DNA of 8,071 nucleotides from JBIKLM01 sp044375105 (GTDB lineage: Bacteria; Planctomycetota; UBA1135; GCA-002686595), in contig JBILNK010000186.1 of the NCBI GenBank assembly GCA_044375105.1, positions 1 through 8,071 on the forward strand. Reading direction: 5' to 3'. Positions 6,033 to 8,071 of the stretch are shown here, piece by piece (the first letter of the stretch is position 1; each line of letters starts with the position of its first letter). Position numbers and translations under genes: made by a program. The notes below the pieces were generated by a model, which saw only the letters and a list, made by a program, of their open reading frames with translations, was not told where the DNA came from and ran no database searches.

Positions 6033-7934
6033 ATGGAACAGAGCGCGATCGAAGCGGACGCCTCCGAGCCCACAGCCCCGGTCCAGTGCGCCGCCCAGGC
6101 GGCTCCCTACGGCGACGCGGCGCCCGCGCGCGCCCCTGCGGCGGGCCCCGCGCCGCGCGGCGAAACGACGCCGGCTCCCGCGCTCGGCCCCGCGGGGCCG
6201 CGCCCTCTGGCGGCCCTGGCCGGCCTGCCGGCCTATCGGCGCAAGCCGGCCGCTGCCGCCCGCTGGCGCCTGGACGCCAACGAGGGCGCGCGGCTCGCCG
6301 ATCTCGATGGCCGCGGCCTCTTGGCGGGCGAGCGCCTGCGCCGTTATCCGGATGCCGGATCGCTGGAAGCCCGCCTGGCACAGGAGTTTGCGCTCGCGCC
6401 GGAAAACGTGCTGGCAACCGCCGGCGCGGACGACGGTCTTTTTCGTGCCTGCCTGGCCTACGCCGGCGGCGGGCGCCGCGCCGTGTACGCCGAACCGACC
6501 TTCGAGATGCTGACCCGCTACCTGAGCCTGGCCGGGGCCGAGCTCTGCCCCGTGCCCGAGCGCGGCGGAAAACCGCCCATCGAGGGCCTGCTGCGCGAGA
6601 TTCAGCGCGCGGGCCCGGCCCTCGGGCTGGTGGCCTTGGTCTCGCCCAACAACCCGACCGGATCCGCGGCCAGCGCGCGCGATCTCGAGCGCATCGCCGC
6701 GGCGGCCCCGCAGGCGCTGCTGCTCGTCGATCTGGCCTACGCCGAATACGCCGCCGAGGACCTGACCGAGGCCGCGCTGGCCCTGCCCAACGCCCTGGTG
6801 CTGCGCACCTTTTCGAAGGCCTGGGGGCTGGCCAACGCGCGGGTCGGCTACGTGCTCGGCCCCGCGGCCCTGCTCGAGCCCCTGCGCGCCGCGGGCAACC
6901 CCTACGCGGTCGCCGGGCCCAGCCTGGCCCTGGCCGAGCAGCGCCTCGAGCGCGATCGGGGGGCCATGCGCGCCCACGTGGCGCGCGTGGTGCGCGAGCG
7001 CCAGGCGATCGAGGCGCGCCTCGAAGCGCGCGGAGCCCGAGTCAGCCCTTCGATGGCCAATTTCGCCTTCGCCGAGGTGCCCGACCCGGAGCTGTTCGTG
7101 GGCGTGGCCGCCGGCCGCGGCCTGGCGCTGCGGCGCTTCCCGGGGCGCGCGGGTCTCGAAGGCGCCGTGCGCATCGGCTGTCCCGACGACCCGCGCGGGC
7201 TGGCCGAGCTATTGGCGGCCATCGACCTGGCCCTGGCGCCCGAGGCGCTGCTGTTCGACATGGACGGCGTGCTGGCCGACGTGTCCCAGAGCCAGGTGGC
7301 CGCCATCGTCGGCGCGGCGGCCGGCTTCGGCGTGCGGATCGGCGCGGCCGAGGTCGCCGCGGCCCAGGATGCCGGCGACGCCAACTGCGATTGGGAGCTG
7401 ACCCGCCGGCTGTGCGTCGCGGGCGGCGTCGAAACGAGCCTGGCCGAGGCCCGCGAGGCCTATGAGCGCGCCTACCAGGGCGGTCTGTTCGAGCTCGAGC
7501 GGGCGCAGATTTCCTGCGCGCGACTCGAAGGCCTGGCCGAGCGCTGGCCCCTCGGCATCGTGACCGGCCGGCCGCGGCGGGACGCCCAGCGCTTCCTCGA
7601 GCGCTTTGGGCTCGCGGGCTGCTTCCGGGTGCTGATCGCCCGCGAGGACGCGGCGCTCAAGCCGGACCCCGCCGGCGTGCGCCTGGCGCTTTTGCGTCTG
7701 GGCGTCGGGCGCGCCTGGATGTTCGGGGACACGCCCGACGACCTGGCCGCGGCCCTCGGCGCCGGCGTGGCGCCGATCGGCGTGGTGCCGCCGGGCTGCC
7801 CCGATCCGGAGCAACGTGCGGCGCTGCTCGCGGCCCGCGGCGCGGCCCGCGTGCTGACCGAGCCCCAGAGCCTCGGCGCTTGCCTGTCGAAATGGCTGCC
7901 GCGCTCCGTCGGCGCAGGCGCCGATCGTCGCTGA
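6033..7934 (+). CDS. hisC: HisC aminotransferase fused to a HAD phosphatase
   Basis: Residues about 60-400 are a class I/II PLP aminotransferase of HisC type: RYPDAGSLEARL, SPNNPTG (N206-G210), VDLAYAEY, and TFSKAWGLANARVGY with the PLP-binding Lys262. VRIGCP near 387 is the expected substrate-binding Arg region. HisC converts imidazole-acetol phosphate to histidinol phosphate. Residues about 403-620 are a complete HAD hydrolase: FDMDGV with Asp409/Asp411, VTGR with Thr511, KPDP with Lys543, and GDTPDD with Asp566. About 100 residues between motifs I and II suggest a C1 cap (subfamily IA), similar to the family I know as TIGR01548. The first 60 residues are Ala/Pro-rich and of low complexity. 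The 633-residue frame has no break, so the fusion looks real. The HAD part is a candidate histidinol-phosphate phosphatase, but its substrate is inferred from context only. It is tightly linked to hisG. Confidence 0.93.
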   Translation: MEQSAIEADASEPTAPVQCAAQAAPYGDAAPARAPAAGPAPRGETTPAPALGPAGPRPLAALAGLPAYRRKPAAAARWRLDANEGARLADLDGRGLLAGERLRRYPDAGSLEARLAQEFALAPENVLATAGADDGLFRACLAYAGGGRRAVYAEPTFEMLTRYLSLAGAELCPVPERGGKPPIEGLLREIQRAGPALGLVALVSPNNPTGSAASARDLERIAAAAPQALLLVDLAYAEYAAEDLTEAALALPNALVLRTFSKAWGLANARVGYVLGPAALLEPLRAAGNPYAVAGPSLALAEQRLERDRGAMRAHVARVVRERQAIEARLEARGARVSPSMANFAFAEVPDPELFVGVAAGRGLALRRFPGRAGLEGAVRIGCPDDPRGLAELLAAIDLALAPEALLFDMDGVLADVSQSQVAAIVGAAAGFGVRIGAAEVAAAQDAGDANCDWELTRRLCVAGGVETSLAEAREAYERAYQGGLFELERAQISCARLEGLAERWPLGIVTGRPRRDAQRFLERFGLAGCFRVLIAREDAALKPDPAGVRLALLRLGVGRAWMFGDTPDDLAAALGAGVAPIGVVPPGCPDPEQRAALLAARGAARVLTEPQSLGACLSKWLPRSVGAGADRR

Positions 7935-8014
7935 GGCCCGCCGCCCGCCCTGCGTGCCATCCCCCCGCGCCTTTCCGCCGCTCAGAACCCCATCCAACGC
8001 CCCGATTCGCCGCC

Positions 8015-8071
8015 ATGTCCGACCGAGCCTCCGCCCGCTTGCTGCGCGAAACGCGCGAAACCCGCGTCGAG
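8015..8071 (+). CDS. hisB: Imidazoleglycerol-phosphate dehydratase, N-terminal fragment
   Basis: Nineteen codons from ATG 8015 run off the right edge. LLRETRETRVE matches the typical first strand of monofunctional IGP dehydratases (R-ETKET-IEV in many homologues), which dehydrate IGP to imidazole-acetol phosphate. The dehydratase sequence begins almost at the start codon, so there is no N-terminal HAD phosphatase domain like that of E. coli HisB. The 80-base gap after the hisC-HAD stop holds no clear ribosome site, terminator or promoter, so hisB is probably in the same operon. The call rests on few residues plus context. Confidence 0.75.
   Translation, partial: MSDRASARLLRETRETRVE

Noticed and set aside
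3243..6977. Very long open frame on the - strand (1244 codons) spanning thiD to hisC
   Set aside because: It is the mirror of GC-biased coding on the + strand: Gly/Arg/Ala/Gln-rich with no recognisable domain, and it overlaps three well-supported genes.
1..8071. CRISPR array, insertion sequence, tRNA or rRNA genes
   Set aside because: No regularly spaced direct repeats, transposase motifs, terminal repeats, T-loop consensus or rRNA-like segments were seen on either strand.

Overview
This is a window of very high GC content (estimated by eye near 70%) from a bacterial chromosome. All convincing genes lie on the + strand. The organism cannot be named from the sequence. A deep-branching Planctomycetota-like lineage fits best, for three reasons: the Gly/Ala/Pro-rich secreted protein at the left edge has a C-terminal domain style I associate with that group, no gene start has a clear Shine-Dalgarno sequence, and the GC content is high. 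This is inference.

Layout, left to right. (1) 2-940 is the 3' part of a probable exported beta-propeller-like protein. (2) 941-1188 is a spacer with a very strong hairpin. (3) 1189-2805 is prfC, encoding peptide chain release factor 3. (4) 2806-3362 is a 557-base spacer with several nested helices, which may be a structured RNA or a complex leader/terminator region, plus an operator-like palindrome and hairpins next to the following start. (5) 3363-4550 encodes ThiD (HMP/HMP-P kinase) fused to a C-terminal VOC-fold domain. (6) 4551-4991 is a regulatory spacer with a terminator-like hairpin and T-run, a weak promoter candidate, a 22-residue open frame carrying four consecutive histidine codons, and the mutually exclusive stem-loops expected of a translation-coupled attenuator. 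(7) 4992-6026 is hisG, 6033-7934 encodes HisC fused to a HAD phosphatase, and 8015 to the right edge is the beginning of hisB.

The right half is the start of a histidine operon. HisG catalyses the first step. HisB (dehydratase) makes imidazole-acetol phosphate, HisC transaminates it to histidinol phosphate, and the HAD domain fused to HisC is a good candidate for the following phosphatase step. The hisB start shown begins directly with dehydratase sequence, without the N-terminal HAD phosphatase of enterobacterial HisB, so the phosphatase may have been attached to HisC instead. The operon seems to be controlled by a classical His-codon attenuator upstream of hisG. A long-form HisG C-terminal domain implies feedback inhibition as well.

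The most interesting items are the his attenuator with its leader peptide, the HisC-HAD fusion, the ThiD-VOC fusion with its apparently lost metal ligands, and the unexplained structured stretch at about 2973-3225.
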